From contig CM072339.1 in the NCBI GenBank assembly GCA_036874045.1, positions 565,501 through 629,500 of the forward strand: a stretch of DNA of 64,000 nucleotides, given 5' to 3'. A program made the translations under genes and the position numbers. Position 1 is the first letter of the stretch. Each line of letters begins with the position of its first letter. This stretch comes from Cymodocea nodosa (lineage: Eukaryota > Streptophyta > Magnoliopsida > Alismatales > Cymodoceaceae). Below the pieces are notes generated by a model. That model worked only from the letters and a program-made list of their open reading frames with translations. It was not told where the DNA came from and searched no databases. This document shows, one piece after another, positions 1-14,084 of the stretch.

Positions 1-681
1 GAAAGTCATCTATATATCTTTAATTTCCTGTAAATATGTGCAAGCTTAGTTTCTTTTAATTCCCACTTTAAATCCACGGATCAACTTGCTCGCACTGTGG
101 ATCTACAGGTAGGAGGTTTGTCTGCCCCAAGTTTCTTTTGCGCGCAATCAATCATATATATACATATACATGTTCATGTATATATGGTGATTAGTGCGGG
201 GCATGGGTGGTATAATTAAATTAACGATCCAGGACTACAGAAGGTCTCCCTTAATTCGTAGATCAATCACCATGCCATCGATTATATGTATATTAATTCA
301 CGTACGTACAATCTACTATTTTATGGTAGTGCGCCGGCCGCGTCGTTCATCATATACATATATATTTATATATATAGATATATATATGTGGGGTTTCAAA
401 TTTAAGGTCAAACATTGAAATGGTCGTTATGTACTGTGTTTGTAGGATATGTATGTAAGTAAACATGCAGCAGCAAGCAAGGGTGAGTGGTGGGTCTCAG
501 CAGCGGTGCCCATGGTGCGCTGCTGATGCATGATTATAGATTCTAGTCTAAGAAAGACAAATAGAAGGAAACCCAAGCCTCCCGCTTTTCCTTTTTCTTA
601 ATTCCCCCGTCTTTTAAAAATAAAATAAAATTGAATGATGTCTTCCATTAATTTTCTTCCTCGATCTTCCCACTTGTCCTT
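1..681. other. Upstream region of the MYB gene
   Basis: No coding region is supported here. The stretch is AT-rich with short runs of TA dinucleotides (about 150-190 and 350-385). It presumably contains the distal promoter of the MYB gene that starts at 784, but I could not assign particular cis-elements with confidence. Confidence 0.5.
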
Positions 682-690
682 GTATATATA
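682..690 (+). promoter_or_regulatory. Probable TATA box of the MYB gene
   Basis: A TATATATA run lies about 95 bases before the MYB start codon at 784. Transcription starting some 30 bases downstream would give a 5' UTR of roughly 65-70 bases, with no intervening ATG that would compete except the short out-of-frame one at 717. The assignment rests on position and sequence only. Confidence 0.4.
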
Positions 691-783
691 TTGATCCCAA
701 ACTGAGCAAGCAAGCTGTGTTGGCGATCAGCTCCACATACATAGAAGCTAGAGAAGAGGGAGTACCACAGGGAAGGATCAACG

Positions 784-2068
784 ATGGGGAGAGCGCCATG
801 CTGCGACAAGGCCAATGTCAAGAAAGGTCCGTGGTCGCCGGAGGAGGATATGAAGCTCAAGTCCTACATCGAACAGCACGGCACCGGAGGCAACTGGATC
901 GCTCTTCCACAGAAGATCGGTAGGCTTTCCTTTTGATCCCGGTCGATCATGAGCTGCTCCTTCCCCATCTTAATCGAATCGATTAATTGATCACCACAAT
1001 CTCGATTAATTAATTAATTAGCTCTTTCATTTTTCATCAACCAACAAGATGATGATCTACCATATATATAAATATGTGTGTGTGTGTGTGTGCATATGTT
1101 AATTTGTGTGCGTATAAATTAATTCCTGCAACTTGGCAATACACGTTGACCAAGCTCAGGCCTCAAGCGGTGCGGAAAGAGCTGCCGTCTCCGGTGGCTG
1201 AACTATCTCCGTCCGAACATCAAGCACGGAGGCTTCTCGGAGGAAGAAGACAGCATCATATGTAGCCTCTACATCAGTATTGGAAGCAGGTGATACTTAA
1301 ACCATTCGTATAGGAAGCAAAGAAATATCTATTATATATGTGCAGTGTGAGATACCTGTGAATGGCCTGGTCAGGTGGTCCATCATAGCAGCCCAGTTGC
1401 CGGGGAGGACAGACAACGACATAAAGAACTACTGGAACACAAGGCTGAAGAAGAAGCTGTTGGGGAAGACGAGGAAAGCTCAGCATCAGCCCGGCCGTCG
1501 GGTTGGACTGAATGACGTGGATTCCAGCTTCATGAGCCCGGACGTCGGCAGCAACCGGAATTGGCCCCATCCGCCGCCCGTGCCGGTGGCCATGTACTCA
1601 AACCAAGCCGACATTAATATCAATCTTGGTCGTGCCCACGATGATCATACCACCATCAGGAAGCTTCTAATGAACATCGGCGTTGCCCACACCTACAACA
1701 ATGCCCCGGTCGATCACACGGCGGCCATGTCTTCGTCCAGCGCCATGTCGATGAACGGTTCTTTCGATCTCGACGCCGGTGCGCAGGTGGCCGTCTCCGC
1801 CGGAACTGGACTGGAAGGCACAAGTCTCTTCCCAACCGAGCTCGATGAGATTCTTTACGGGAGCCAAATGAAATTAGAAGGCGTGGATGGTCTGTACGGG
1901 GCGGACACCGCGACGGACGGCACCTGCGGGGCCACGTCAACCTCGTTGGAGAGCTTGAGCTGGAACGGGGAGGTCAACCCATTAGCCTGCCCACCTGTGG
2001 TCTCCAACTATCCTACACTAATGTATCAGCAGCAGTACTACTGTGATATCTTCGGCACACTCCAGTAG
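784..2068 (+). CDS. R2R3-MYB transcription factor, RAX/MYB36/MYB84-like (subgroup 14)
   Basis: Three exons: 784-919, 1160-1289 and 1375-2068, giving 319 residues. Introns are 240 and 85 bp with GT-AG ends. The N-terminus [17 protein letters not shown] is typical of plant R2R3-MYBs. The R2 repeat covers about residues 12-62 and R3 about 65-116, with regularly spaced tryptophans and the R3 sequence [13 protein letters not shown]. The segment [19 protein letters not shown] is characteristic of the RAX/MYB36/MYB68/MYB84 group, whose known members control axillary meristem formation and endodermal differentiation. The intron positions are the usual two for R2R3-MYBs. The C-terminal region is Ser/Gly/Thr-rich without a recognised repression motif. 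It would act in the nucleus as a DNA-binding regulator. The exact orthologue cannot be fixed without a tree. Confidence 0.93.
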
Positions 2069-4440
2069 TGGTGGAGATCGACGTACGGGTCCGTCGATCG
2101 ATGCTCTTGATTTTTCAAGTATCATGTAAATTTTGTTGAATGTCGTGTAAAATTTTCTGTGTTGAGGCGATGGTAGTGTTGTCCTTGTCATTGCAAAATA
2201 ACCTACAATTTAATGAAATCCATGCATACTTTTTTACTTCCGATCGAGCTCGTTCATTGATTTAATTAATGGTACGTGTTGATCCTTCGTGTTCTTGGAT
2301 TCCTTTTCTCCATATATAACACTAGTATTGATCAAATCAAATCGCTGCCATTAGCTTATTTTATTACTGCATGCAGTCGACTGTGTGTTAATTCTTGTTC
2401 CTCGAAATTCATGTTCAAGTCTGTGGACGCTAACAATTAATATCGTCCTTGCACGACAGTGGTAAGAATTTTTGCGTCTTTTGAAAAATTGATTTATCAG
2501 ATCGTCCATCCGCAGGTGATTGGAGGACGTGGAGTTTTATATTGCATGAGTTGATAGCTTCTCCCCTCGCTCTGTAAAGTTCTCTTGGGAAAGTACCCAA
2601 ATCGAAGAGGTCTTGCCCCTTTGCCTTTTGGCACCGTCTTCCCAAGCTTCGTTCTTTCTTAGGGATCTTCCTGTCTCCAATCAAACTCGGATCTGGAAAT
2701 GTACCAGGTTAGAGCGACCTTGATATTTTTGTTAATGATACCATTAGATTATAGTTTATAAAGTATAATTAATTAGTAGCAACAGCTGGTTTCATGATTG
2801 ATGTACGCACTTAACGTAATGAACCACCAATTTCGCAGCTTCTTCCGCGACGGACCTGTAACTTGATCAATTAACATTTCTGTTTTTTTTTTTTTCCATA
2901 ATATATACTAATGTCTTCCTTTTGGGTTCATCTCGTTTCGAAAGTAGAAGATCGGTCGTAATGTCATTTAACGTTGGTAATTTAAACAATTTCTGTTGAA
3001 TTGTGAAGTGGGTGATTCCGATAAAATTGACTCCTGACATTAATTTTAGGGTACGTACAATTAAGTTGAAGATGGACTGTTATGCTGAATATGTACTCTT
3101 CCTTTGTGCGTTGCATTTTGAACCGACATTTTTAGTATTTAGCTCAAGTACTTCATCATGACTAAGTAATTAATTACGACATGCCTTATCTGTGAATTAA
3201 TGGAAGCTGATTATGAAAAGAAACTTGAAAGAGCTTCAGACACACGTTATCATTAATTAATTAAGATGTTTCTTGATTAAATTGCATTGTATGGGTTTTT
3301 ACAATTATAATTATATTTGAAATTTTCTTTAAGGCATCACTCTACCAATCAAATAGAAGTTTAAATGGGTAGATTGATTCTTTGCATTATCTTATGAATA
3401 ATTCATATTTAATCATCATTTATTGCAGTTCGCTTCCTAAGTAATGTGATTGTGGCTAAACAAACACTTTATTGTAATCTGTGAGTAGTGCAGCACATGC
3501 TCGGTTTGGCCTAAGTTTATCTGCACCAAGTTCATTTCTTATCTACCATGTCCCAAGGGACATCATATGGAAATCGTATTCCACTTGGCCACAACATGTC
3601 AAGATTTATCAAAGTTTTATTGTACAAGAAGTCGACAATCAAAAGAGACGAAAATAGAGTGGATCTATGTCATGTCTACTCGAAAGTAGGAGATAAAAGA
3701 TTACTGGCACTTTAGGCTATCACAGCCAGATTTACCTGAAACTTCACTTGTAATAGAATTCAATCAATTAAAAGATCCATTTCCAGTAATACCACACAAC
3801 AAATATATTGAAAGAAATGTCTTTCAAAACCAAACTGGATTGACTGGTTTGAAGAGTTCAAAACAACACGAGTAGATTAATTGATGCGAACCAACATAGA
3901 TTAGGCAGTTCAATCGATTTGCCCAGTCATGGTCCAAACATCAGATTCAACTATAAGGTATTACTCGACAAACAAAAATCTGTCCTAACCCTAAATGAGG
4001 TTCTTAACTTGATCACTTATTAATAATCTCATCATTAATTCATTATTAGGTACTCTAATTTATTTTTGACGATGATGATAACGTTTGATAACTTCGGCAA
4101 TCATTGACAATGACAACATCCCAAGCATACTTCGTCAATCGGCTAGGCCATGATTTCCATTATCGTCTATCGTACGTTAGAATTAAGCAAAGGGTGCTCT
4201 TGTGTGAGTTAGATCTTACATTCTAGAGTCCTGCAAGAACCATGAAACCCACCAAACACTACTAAAAGATCGGTATAACATGATTAGTATTTTAATAATT
4301 TAATTTTTGATTACATATTTCATATTTATAATGTTGTCATGCTGCCGTTAGCATCAGTTTAACCATGGTTAGGATGACAAAAAGGCCAAACCAGAATCGA
4401 AGTAATTATGATAAGGTAATCGTTCAATATGCCTTAACAC

Positions 4441-4441
4441 A

Positions 4442-4472
<31 letters not shown>
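4441..4472. repeat. Compound (TA)n(TG)n microsatellite
   Basis: An uninterrupted TA run changes directly into a TG run. A similar shorter TG run sits at about 1075-1092 inside intron 1 of the MYB gene. Confidence 0.9.
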
Positions 4473-7400
4473 GATTTGTGTGAGAACCAACAGCTAGGAG
4501 ACTAGCAAACAATTGAGTAAGAGCTTCAGTCTATGCGTGTCATTAATATAAAAGATTGGTGAGGTTGACAACAACAGAAACAAAACAATCTTAACTGTCA
4601 TTCTTCCAATTAAGCTAAATTTTCAAATAACCTTGTAAGCTTGACCTGGACCTCTGGACTCTCTGGTCCCTCCATGTTTGTGTTGCAATCACACATATAT
4701 GCAAACAACGTTCATCAATACTTTTTATATATATACATCTCTAGTTTCTCATCCACCAGCCAAGTGTACACACATTCAACCAACGATAATGTATCACTAG
4801 TCTTTTATTTCATTGCAAAGGGAAGAGGTTCTCGACGTTAATCGATACAAAATTAAACACTACCATTATCAAGATCTGTTCGCATGGGTACGTAATCATC
4901 CATGTTTCTCTGCATCTTCAATGGTTTCTTCGCTCAATGCCCAGTAAATCAACTATTTTCAAGTAAAATGGGTTTTTTTTTTTTTAACCTTTTCGTCAAA
5001 AAGACTTCTGAAAAAGAAGAAGATATTTTTAATTACAGCTTTCGTATATATATTTATTCTTCATGGGCATTGAGTTTGGAGAAATTCTACTAACATATGT
5101 TAAAAATATTAAATCTTGTAGGGTTATGAGGGTAGTAATTTCTAGATTGATCTACAACATTCATGGTGGTGAAACCTATACCACCTACCCCTGTTTGGGT
5201 GCCATTTCGTTTTACTACGATTATTCTTGGTTTCGGTTGAAAAGCAGCAAGGTTGACTTCTCTTATTTTTCTCCCCAAGTGGACAGACCTATGGCTTGCA
5301 TAATTGGTCCGGTAGGTCGCGCCAACTGATTACGATCCCTGAGAATGGGTTGACATGATTTAAAAATCTGTAGGTGGTCACACCCCTCGACATGTTATTC
5401 CACACCAAACCCATCTTGATCTCTCGGTCAACTTTGTAAATTTGCTATTATTCAGTTGTCATTTTGCAAGAAAATCATGATTTAAGCGGGCCTTAAGATT
5501 GACCCCAACACCAATAAATAACACGCCAAAATTCGAGCGTCATACGTCACACGAAAATGACAGCATTATTCGTAGGTCTGTGCGTGCTGTTTGCATTGGT
5601 TCCAACAAACCTTCTTTTTAATTTGCATCAAGGTCAACAATAATTATCACCAGTAGAACATGTTGACGTTGTGTTATGTTCTGTATAATTGGGCTTCAGG
5701 AAAAGGAGAGCATCTGAGTCTTGCATCCCCATTCACACAATGGTGGCCCGAACGTAAAAAGGACAAGAATATATGACAACAGACGAATGGTATATGATTA
5801 ATTTCACATGTTCAAACATATCATGTAAAATCAAAAGGCAAGACAGGTGAATTAGTATCCCTTCTGAAATTGGCTTATTATTGGATTATACGGTCAAACT
5901 AATCTATATGCTTTATATATAGACTAATTAATAGTTCATATTTTGACAAAGGAGCCCTTAGTAGATCCATTTGGAAGAACCTTTTTTCCAGAATATAAAT
6001 TGGCAGAAAGAGCATAATTTGAGTATAAAAACAAAGAATAAAGGCACGTAATGTAGAGGCTGCAACAACTCAAATGAATAAGGCAGAGACCCACACAGGC
6101 ATCTAAAACAGCAGGTCAAAAGGGAAGGGAAGAAAGATCATCACCCCCCTCCCCCACACCATAAAACAAAGCAAACCCACTTTTACAAGTCATCTTCAGG
6201 AAATCTTCAACAAGATAGACATCCAAGTGAAACACGGCTATTTCAACAAAGGAAAAGTAGGAGTCATGATGCAACAGGTTGATCCCATCACATACAAGAG
6301 TCTTATTATATATTTATATAGACAATCACAAAGTTGAAGACATATATGTCAACTTAATCAATCATCAAACACAAACGTCACCCCCATTAAATCCAGAGAG
6401 TCGAGAAAAAGGAACGCCTTCATTATTGAGGAACCTAACTTCATCTCCATGCCATTCACTTGCAGTTCAATGCAAGATGTCAAAAAACTAGCTATTTATC
6501 CATCTTGTAGGTTAGAATTGAAAAGTAGAAAGAGTTTCCCTTTTTTTTTTCGCTTTTCTTTCTCCATACATGTTCAGAGAAGACTTTTTTACTTGTATAT
6601 GAAGCCCTAAAATATACACCTGATAATGGCCCGCTTGATTAGGTGCATCAAAATATTCTAAATACAGATCAACGCACCATATTCTTCCAAATACCCAGAA
6701 GAGAAATTAAGAAGATGGATATCTTGCTAGCAAATACCCTTAACCATATGCATAAAGAGATGGAACTTTCAGAACCTCAACACCTTCATTCCTGGTACAC
6801 GTATAATGTTATGTAAGATCCCAACATCTTGTCAATTGTCAGGTATGATCATCCACCATGCTGGACATAGATGGTTGTCGGGAATGAAAATACTACAAAC
6901 GACAAGTTCTTAATCAAACAACTAAGTTCACAGCTAGGTCATGATCATGTCATCCCTCCTCACAGTCCCCTCGACACCTGCGACATATTTTCACCACGTC
7001 AGAAAGGCATGAAGTCACAGGGAGAAAAGGTTAACGGACATGGAGTTACTTTCATGACCAGAGCTCCAGCCACCCTTGTCTTCGAAATTTGAATGTGATC
7101 GATGCTTCTCAGGAATTTCAGCTACGTATGTATTGAAAAAGATGTCAATTCTGACGGCTACATGCAATTAAAGACCACTGCTGTGTAAAGGAATACGACC
7201 AGGAAAACAAATTGCGCTTGATAGAAAACAGGACAACCTAGCTGGAAACCCAGCACTTGATTGCGTCCCTCCTCGCTTTCAAATCTCAACCGACCTTCTT
7301 TTTCTTTCCTGCGTGTTCCTTATGAATGAAGTCAGAATTAATTTTTCCCCCGATTCTCACGCCACTTGTCGATTACCACCTTCGATCAAAGAAGGGACCC

Positions 7401-9647
7401 GAACGCCATTATGACTGTAAAGTGGCATGGAATATCCTAAACAAGAAGTGTTATGGGAGAAAGAGCCCCATGCAAAACGTCAAAACCCCTTTCCTTTGGA
7501 CCAAAATCGCTGCTTCACATCAAGACAATAACCAAGAGACGGTAGTCACAGCCTTGCCTTCCTCCTCATTACACCATATATGTATATATCCACCCAGACC
7601 CATGCATTAGTTTATCCAATTGATGGTGACAGTCACTAATGTGGGGACGTGCCCCATAAGCTTTACCTGGTCATTATTTTATTTAGACCATATCAATGTC
7701 ATATCATGCATGAATTTAGAGGTCTGCTTGCTGTTAAGGCCTGTGATTCCATTTCCAAGGAGAAGATGTCGGATATGGCTCTGATTTAGTTGTCAAAGGT
7801 CGAAGGATTAGCAGGGGCAAAGATGGTCCAGTCAACTTTATCTCCTCCATATGTTTTCGCTGCCAGATTAATTAGTTTTGTTTGATAAAGATTGTTCGCT
7901 TATGTGTTTGGTACGTATCTTTATTTTTTCTTTTCGTTTGTTGTGAAAGAAGCAACCATGTCATGGTAATCATGTGCACATTATGAAGGAATTGGAATCA
8001 GAATTTGTTGCTTACGCTTCTGACCAGCTTTGTAGCAAGGATGCAAATAATTCCAGACTAAATTAACACTTTCTTCACTTTGTAAGTACATAAATTCTGC
8101 CCTGCAATACATCCAACACTGTCAATATTTCAACATAGATTAAATTTGATTGCCCCCATTTGAGATAACGTACTGTGTACCACATTACCTGTCTGTCTTC
8201 AAAGAAATCATCGTCCAGATACAATCTATGGCACTTCCATACCAATTTAGCTTCTCAACGTTGATATTGGCATAACAACCTGTATATGTAACTAGGGTTG
8301 ATTCCACATCAATGTCAGATATATACATATACGAATTAAACTACTCTCCCATGACACATTGTAGACCAAACTCATGTGCCACTTGAGAGATCTTCTTCAA
8401 TGTAAGGATGCAATGAGTCGATATTGAGATGTCAAGTGACTATTGGTAAGAACTCTTGGGAACCTGTTATCACCTTCGATTTGCTGAGCGAGTCTTTCCT
8501 CATAGGACCCCCGACTCCTACATCACTATGGCTGACTTTTTTTGTTTGACCGACCATTCTCACAAAGGCCCGAACACTTCACACACATCTCTACCCACTA
8601 CTCTTTAGAAGGCATCTGCCTTACATAGACAATCCACCTAAATGTGTCCCACCTATTGGGTTCAGTGGTGACCAGTGCGGCTTGCATCTGTCAAAAAAAA
8701 AGTCGCCTTTCAAGATTAATAGCTAAGCATCACCTCCTAGGCTCCTCCTACTATCATACATACTCAGAGACGATTAACAACGCAACCTATAGTCATATGG
8801 TACATGGATCTTAACAGCCATCCATTGGTACCCTACATCTTCATGGTGACTTCAACTTGACTGGGTATATGTTGGAGACAAGATGATGATCATGATACAT
8901 GACATTCTTGCAAATTACTCTACTTGAGTAATATTTAGAATTTTAATCAATTACAATAACTTAACTGATCAAAGAAAACAATATTCATATTTTTCGTTAA
9001 GATTCGAAAACTGATGTACGCAAAAATCATTACCATTATTATTAAAAAAAAGATATATAAGACCCTCAATTCATCTACGTTTGAGTTGAGTATTTGGAAT
9101 ACATCTACTACATTAAATAAGGTTGAAATGAACCTTAAATGGTGCTTTATTCTAATCCTAGCTAATCAAGTGAAGGCATTCTACAACTTTCTTAAATGCC
9201 ATTCTTTTCATAGTCAACTCAAACATGAACGAAACTTTTTCCATAAGACTACCAAAGTTTTCCTACAAAAATATCCAAGGTGGCATCATTGATTTTCGGC
9301 AAAACTATCAATGGTGGCGCCATGCTGAAGGTCATTGATGATGCTGGCATCCATGATTGAATTTATCAATCATTTGTTTCGGATGCCCTCACAATTCATT
9401 TCATTTTTTTTTAATGTATGCTTGACCTGTTTATTCACGGTGGATGATATAATTAAATGTTGATGAAATGCCTAAGAGAAATATGGCTCTCAACTAAACA
9501 CTAACCACTACAAGACCAACTCCCAATACAATCAAAGAAACACCAATAGTTGTTGGTGACATATATTGACGATGGCTGCAGAAAATTCAAACAGTTCAAG
9601 ATGGAAGAGGCAAATTCGTCAACATCAATATATGTTAATAGAGTAGG

Positions 9648-9793
9648 CAGCCACAAGTACAGAAAAATCAAAATTAGATTTCACCAATTTTCAAGTAATT
9701 GCATTTCCAAAATGAAATATCAGCTACAAGTACAAAAAAATCAAAATTAGATTTCAACGATTTTTAAGTAATTGTATTTCCAAAATGGAGATA
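9648..9793. repeat. 73 bp tandem duplication
   Basis: Two adjacent copies (9648-9720 and 9721-9793) share the order CAGC-ACAAGTAC, AAATCAAAATTAGATTTCA and AAGTAATTG-ATTTCCAAAATG, with about ten differences. No gene context. Confidence 0.8.
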
Positions 9794-11637
9794 GTGTTGA
9801 GATAATCGGATTGCATAGTTTAATGTAACATTGTAATCAGTGGACAAATGTGATTGACAAGTGTTTAAGTAAAGACATACATGACTTACATCAAACTTTT
9901 TAGAGATACCTCTTATTAAAAAGAACTGATTATGACTTTATTACCCACTTATGGCATAAACATCACAACAATGTAAACTTGGATATCAGTAGCAAACCGG
10001 GCATTTGACAAAATTACTTCCAAATGAATCAGCATTGGAATGGGTAAGGGATGATGTAATTGCATGTTTGATCCAATTGACAAGCTTGCTTCCTAGTAAT
10101 AATCAAACACGATATTTTATGACAGAGATGTAATTGCATCTGTCCAGGTCGGAGTTAAGCAAACATGACATACCGCCTGGGCCTTAACATCTAACAAGGA
10201 CCAACTTGTTCTTCATCTCATGTAAAATGGATCAGTTTACAGAAGTAGACTCCATGATAATGGTAATCAATCTCCAGTTACTGGATGAAATACATGATAA
10301 ACATGGGTAACAAAAAATTTATACTGGACAAAAATATGAAGCAAAACAGGCAACCACGCGTATATACATTTTTGTTTACTCAACGTACCTATATTTTGAG
10401 GGTAAGCCTTAACAAAATGATAACGTGGCTCCACTGTAATATGAAGGATACATATTTTAATTTTAGGAAATATACTTTTCATTTCTTAGAGGTAAGACTG
10501 CATACAATTAGTCTAGATTTCATATTGGTGAAGATTTCGTGCTCTAGATTTACCCTTTTACCATGCCAATATTTTACAAGATATTCAAGTTCAATAGTAA
10601 ACAAGAGTGGAGGAATGAGTCATCATTTACAAAAAAAGGCATGCCAGATGGATTGAACTGATTATTTTGCCTTGAAAAAGTAGGTCTTGATACTGCTTAC
10701 CCAGTTTATACAATACCATGAAGCATTTCGTTATCTACATCATAATGTCTAAACTGGCCCTTGTACCTTAAAAGAAAACCTCTGAGGCAAATGTGTATAG
10801 CCATCATGAGATCAATTATGCCAAGGGATTGAACCATGGCTGGATAACATCAATTACTTAACAGAAGTGCAGTGACCTCAAGTCTCCATACTGTCTCTTA
10901 CTTAACATCTCATTATCAAAATTGAGTTTTCTTTGTTGTGTAACTACCTTAATTCTTACCAAAGACAGTACAATCAATTTTACAAGAAGCAAACAAATCT
11001 CTCATTGTAAATGTCTGACCTAATGATGAGGTGTGACCCAAATGGGAAGTTATTTTCCATTTGTTGTATATTTTTTCAATCCCATCAATGGAATGGGATC
11101 CAAAAAAATTTCAAATACCTTCTAATTTCCATGCCTGAAAAAAGCTACAAGAATGACTTTCAAGAGAAAGGGGGATAGAATTTTAACGGCACTACTAAAG
11201 TAAGTGAGATTGGTCAAACACATATATATCCACCAAAATTTATGTGTCTTATCTGTCTGCTTCTTAGGTGTAAGAATCTAGTTTTTTCTGTCATCAGGAA
11301 ATCTGCATGGTTCAGCTACCGTCAGATTTACACCAAGACCTTGGACAAAAGGTTATCACAATTGCTGGGTTTATTTTGATTCAAGATTATTCTGGATGGT
11401 CAATTTCTACGTGACCTCCATTAACCCAATGATCGTCTACCCAAAATGTCCATCACTATGATGCTAAAAATATTGTTGAACAAAATATAAAAATAAATAG
11501 TATACATTACATTTTAATTGCTGAAAGGGTGGGTTGAACAATGAATGACTTGAACCAGTCAATGACACCAGTTTGACATCTGGTTCAACCAAAGCCCACT
11601 GGCTGAACCATGGAAATGGTCCAAAAGTAGTTTAATT

Positions 11638-11990
11638 CACCACAAGAAATCAGGGCTTTAGCCACGGCCGAAAACAGTGGCTAAATCGAAAAATGCATGG
11701 CTATGGTAATTTAGACACAACTTTTAATCTGGCTAAGACTGTTGCTAAAAATTCCGTATCTAAATTTTAGCCATTGAATTGTCCTTTGCGGCTACATTAG
11801 CAACAGACAAAATCTACGGCTAATTAATGGTGATGAAGGTATTTTCATCTCATGAATTCATGACTAAATCTGTGGCCATATCTGCCACAATATACTAGAC
11901 GTGGCTAAATTTCATGACAAAATCAGTGCTTGAGTCATGATGAAAAATAATCATGGCAGAAACAGTGGCTATATTTGCCACCTTACCATT
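11638..11990. mobile_element. Decayed CACTA (En/Spm-type) transposon terminus
   Basis: The segment begins CACCACAAGAAAT, one base off the CACTACAAGAAA terminus typical of plant CACTA elements. It is followed by repeated subterminal motifs in both orientations: TTTAGCCACGG, GTGGCTAAATC, GTGGCTAAATTT and GTGGCTATATTTGCCAC. Such clustered GTGGCTA motifs are the binding-site type arrays of CACTA ends. I found no matching opposite terminus and no transposase remnant, so this is probably a single-ended fragment or a deleted non-autonomous copy. The right boundary is approximate. Confidence 0.7.
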
Positions 11991-14084
11991 GGTGGAATAG
12001 GTACTAAGTTAATAAGTCATACTGTAAAATTATGAGAAATGGTAATTAAACAAAGACTAAGACATGTAACAAAAATTATAAAAAATCAATTTGAATTTAT
12101 GTTGGGTGGTCTAACAATAGAAATTATTCACTTAGACAATTCATATAAAATATTAAAGTTAAAAAAAAAGACCTCTACATGATTTTCATTGATTAAAAAA
12201 AAAACTTAGGATAAAGTACCTAGAAACCTATTATAGTGGATTTTGAAAAGAAAAAATACTTATAAGATATATTGATATTATAAAGGACATGATAAAAGAG
12301 TAATTATTAATATTAAAACTAAGAAATTTTCAATAGACATAAATTTAAACTAAAGATCATCTTTAAGTCTATATCTATTTGTCTTAGATAGAGATGAAAT
12401 AACGAAGAAAATTTAAGAAAAAATACCTTGGTGTATGATATTTGTTAATGACATCATTTTGGTTGACAAAAATAAGGTAAAAATTAATTCTAAATTAGAT
12501 TTATAAAGAGATACATTAAAGTATAAAGGATTTAATTGTCATTTTCTCATCTCTGCACACCACATGAGTTTGACACGCTGAAGTTGCTCATGTGTGTGAC
12601 ATCTGCGCAGCAGCCACTGTACTTCAGCATTTCATTTCTCCATTCTTCAACTTCAGCCCACAGATCTATTCATCCAATGGCTACCAAGTTTGAACACAAC
12701 CCATATCTTTTTTCCCCTTCATCCATTCACTCACCTGTAATATGACTTCTCATTGCCAGCACAACATCAACATTCATAGATTTCTGCAAGATGTCATTGC
12801 TAGCACATGCAAGTCTGTGAATGCAGAAAACTAAATTTGGTAACGAAATGCTGCAATCTTATTACATGAGCCTGTTACAGGTGCAGGCAGGGCTACTCGC
12901 ATGTTTCCATAAGAATCTCGTGTAAAGATTTGCCACAAATTTTCTTGTTTTCCCCACCGTCTGGCAGATGATTCTGAGTTGTTCTTGCCTTTCATGTCCA
13001 CCAGAGAGAAGACGGTAAGAAAGTGGACATGAGATCAATGATTGGGTCATGGCCACCAAGACGCAATAGATGGAGGTGCACTTATTGTGCACCCTGTGAG
13101 GAAATCCAGGTCCTTGTAGTTCCATGGTTCAGGGATGGAGTAAAGCATAGCTTCACTAAAAGAAATCAATCTCAACAACAATCCTAAACCGGCCACGAGA
13201 TATCAGACTTGCTGTTTAGTTCCACATTTTATACCAACTCTGACAAGTACCCTTCGCAATGCATGTTCCATCTTGCGATCTCCTTCTACACTTTTAACAC
13301 CTTAATTTCCACACAAAAGGCACGTTAAATTAAATCATTCCAAATGCATATGCAGAATCACTGAGAGATCCTAGATATAATTCAATGAACTTAAGCTTAG
13401 TTAAAGTCAACACTTGGAGTTACATCTGCATTGAATAGCTTCCAATTATTTTTTGAGATCTTGCAGGAAAAGCTTAGCACTGAAATGGATGCGAGGTACC
13501 CAACTCAAATCATATTTTCTTTTTTTGAAAATTTCTTGCACTGAACTTAGGTTTGAACTTAAATCTTTTCTTAAGAAACTTAGATCATGTTCAAGCAAGC
13601 ATATTTATTGTGCTAGACTTTATACTATCTTTTTTTTTGATGGAAATTGGCATTGAACTTGGAAGTTGGGACTCTTCTTAAGGAAGGCATGCCCATCTTC
13701 ATCGAGTTGCCCACTGTTATTAGAGATCACCGAACAACAAAAAAACCTCAAGTATCTTTTTTATGGCCTATCTTTTACTTTCTGTCTATTGCTAATTTTA
13801 CAGTATCCTCTCTCTATATATTTTCCAGGAATTGTTAATACCTTAAACATTAAGATATTATTTCACTTTGAAACTAAACAAAAACATTACCATTATTGAA
13901 AGAAAAAAAATTTCACAATCCAATATTAATATCATTTTGACTGGTTGCCAAGAGATTAGCCATTTTCTGCAGAATATGTTATACTTGTATCATATTGACT
14001 CCACATAGGCCATCATACACATTACTCTCAAGTTGTGCACTCAAATATGAGACCTTGAGGCATCCCAAGCACTTCGCAATGGAA
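11991..14084. other. AT-rich intergenic sequence
   Basis: No gene is supported. The part from about 12,000 to 12,530 is strongly AT-rich. Short open frames at 12.5-12.7 kb and 13.45-13.9 kb have no recognisable domain. The segment ends where similarity to the second copy of the tandem duplication begins. Confidence 0.5.

Larger units (their letters stand above)
2069..11637. other. Long intergenic stretch without a supported gene
   Basis: About 9.5 kb downstream of the MYB gene. Open frames here are short (under 125 codons), lack recognisable domains, and do not join into a plausible spliced gene. The part at 6.8-7.6 kb is less AT-rich and looks like unique sequence, so an unrecognised non-coding transcript is possible. 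A TA/TG microsatellite and a small tandem duplication are listed separately. Confidence 0.5.

Noticed and set aside
2430-2684. An 84-codon minus-strand frame downstream of the MYB gene
   Set aside because: No domain recognised and no start or splice context; left unannotated.
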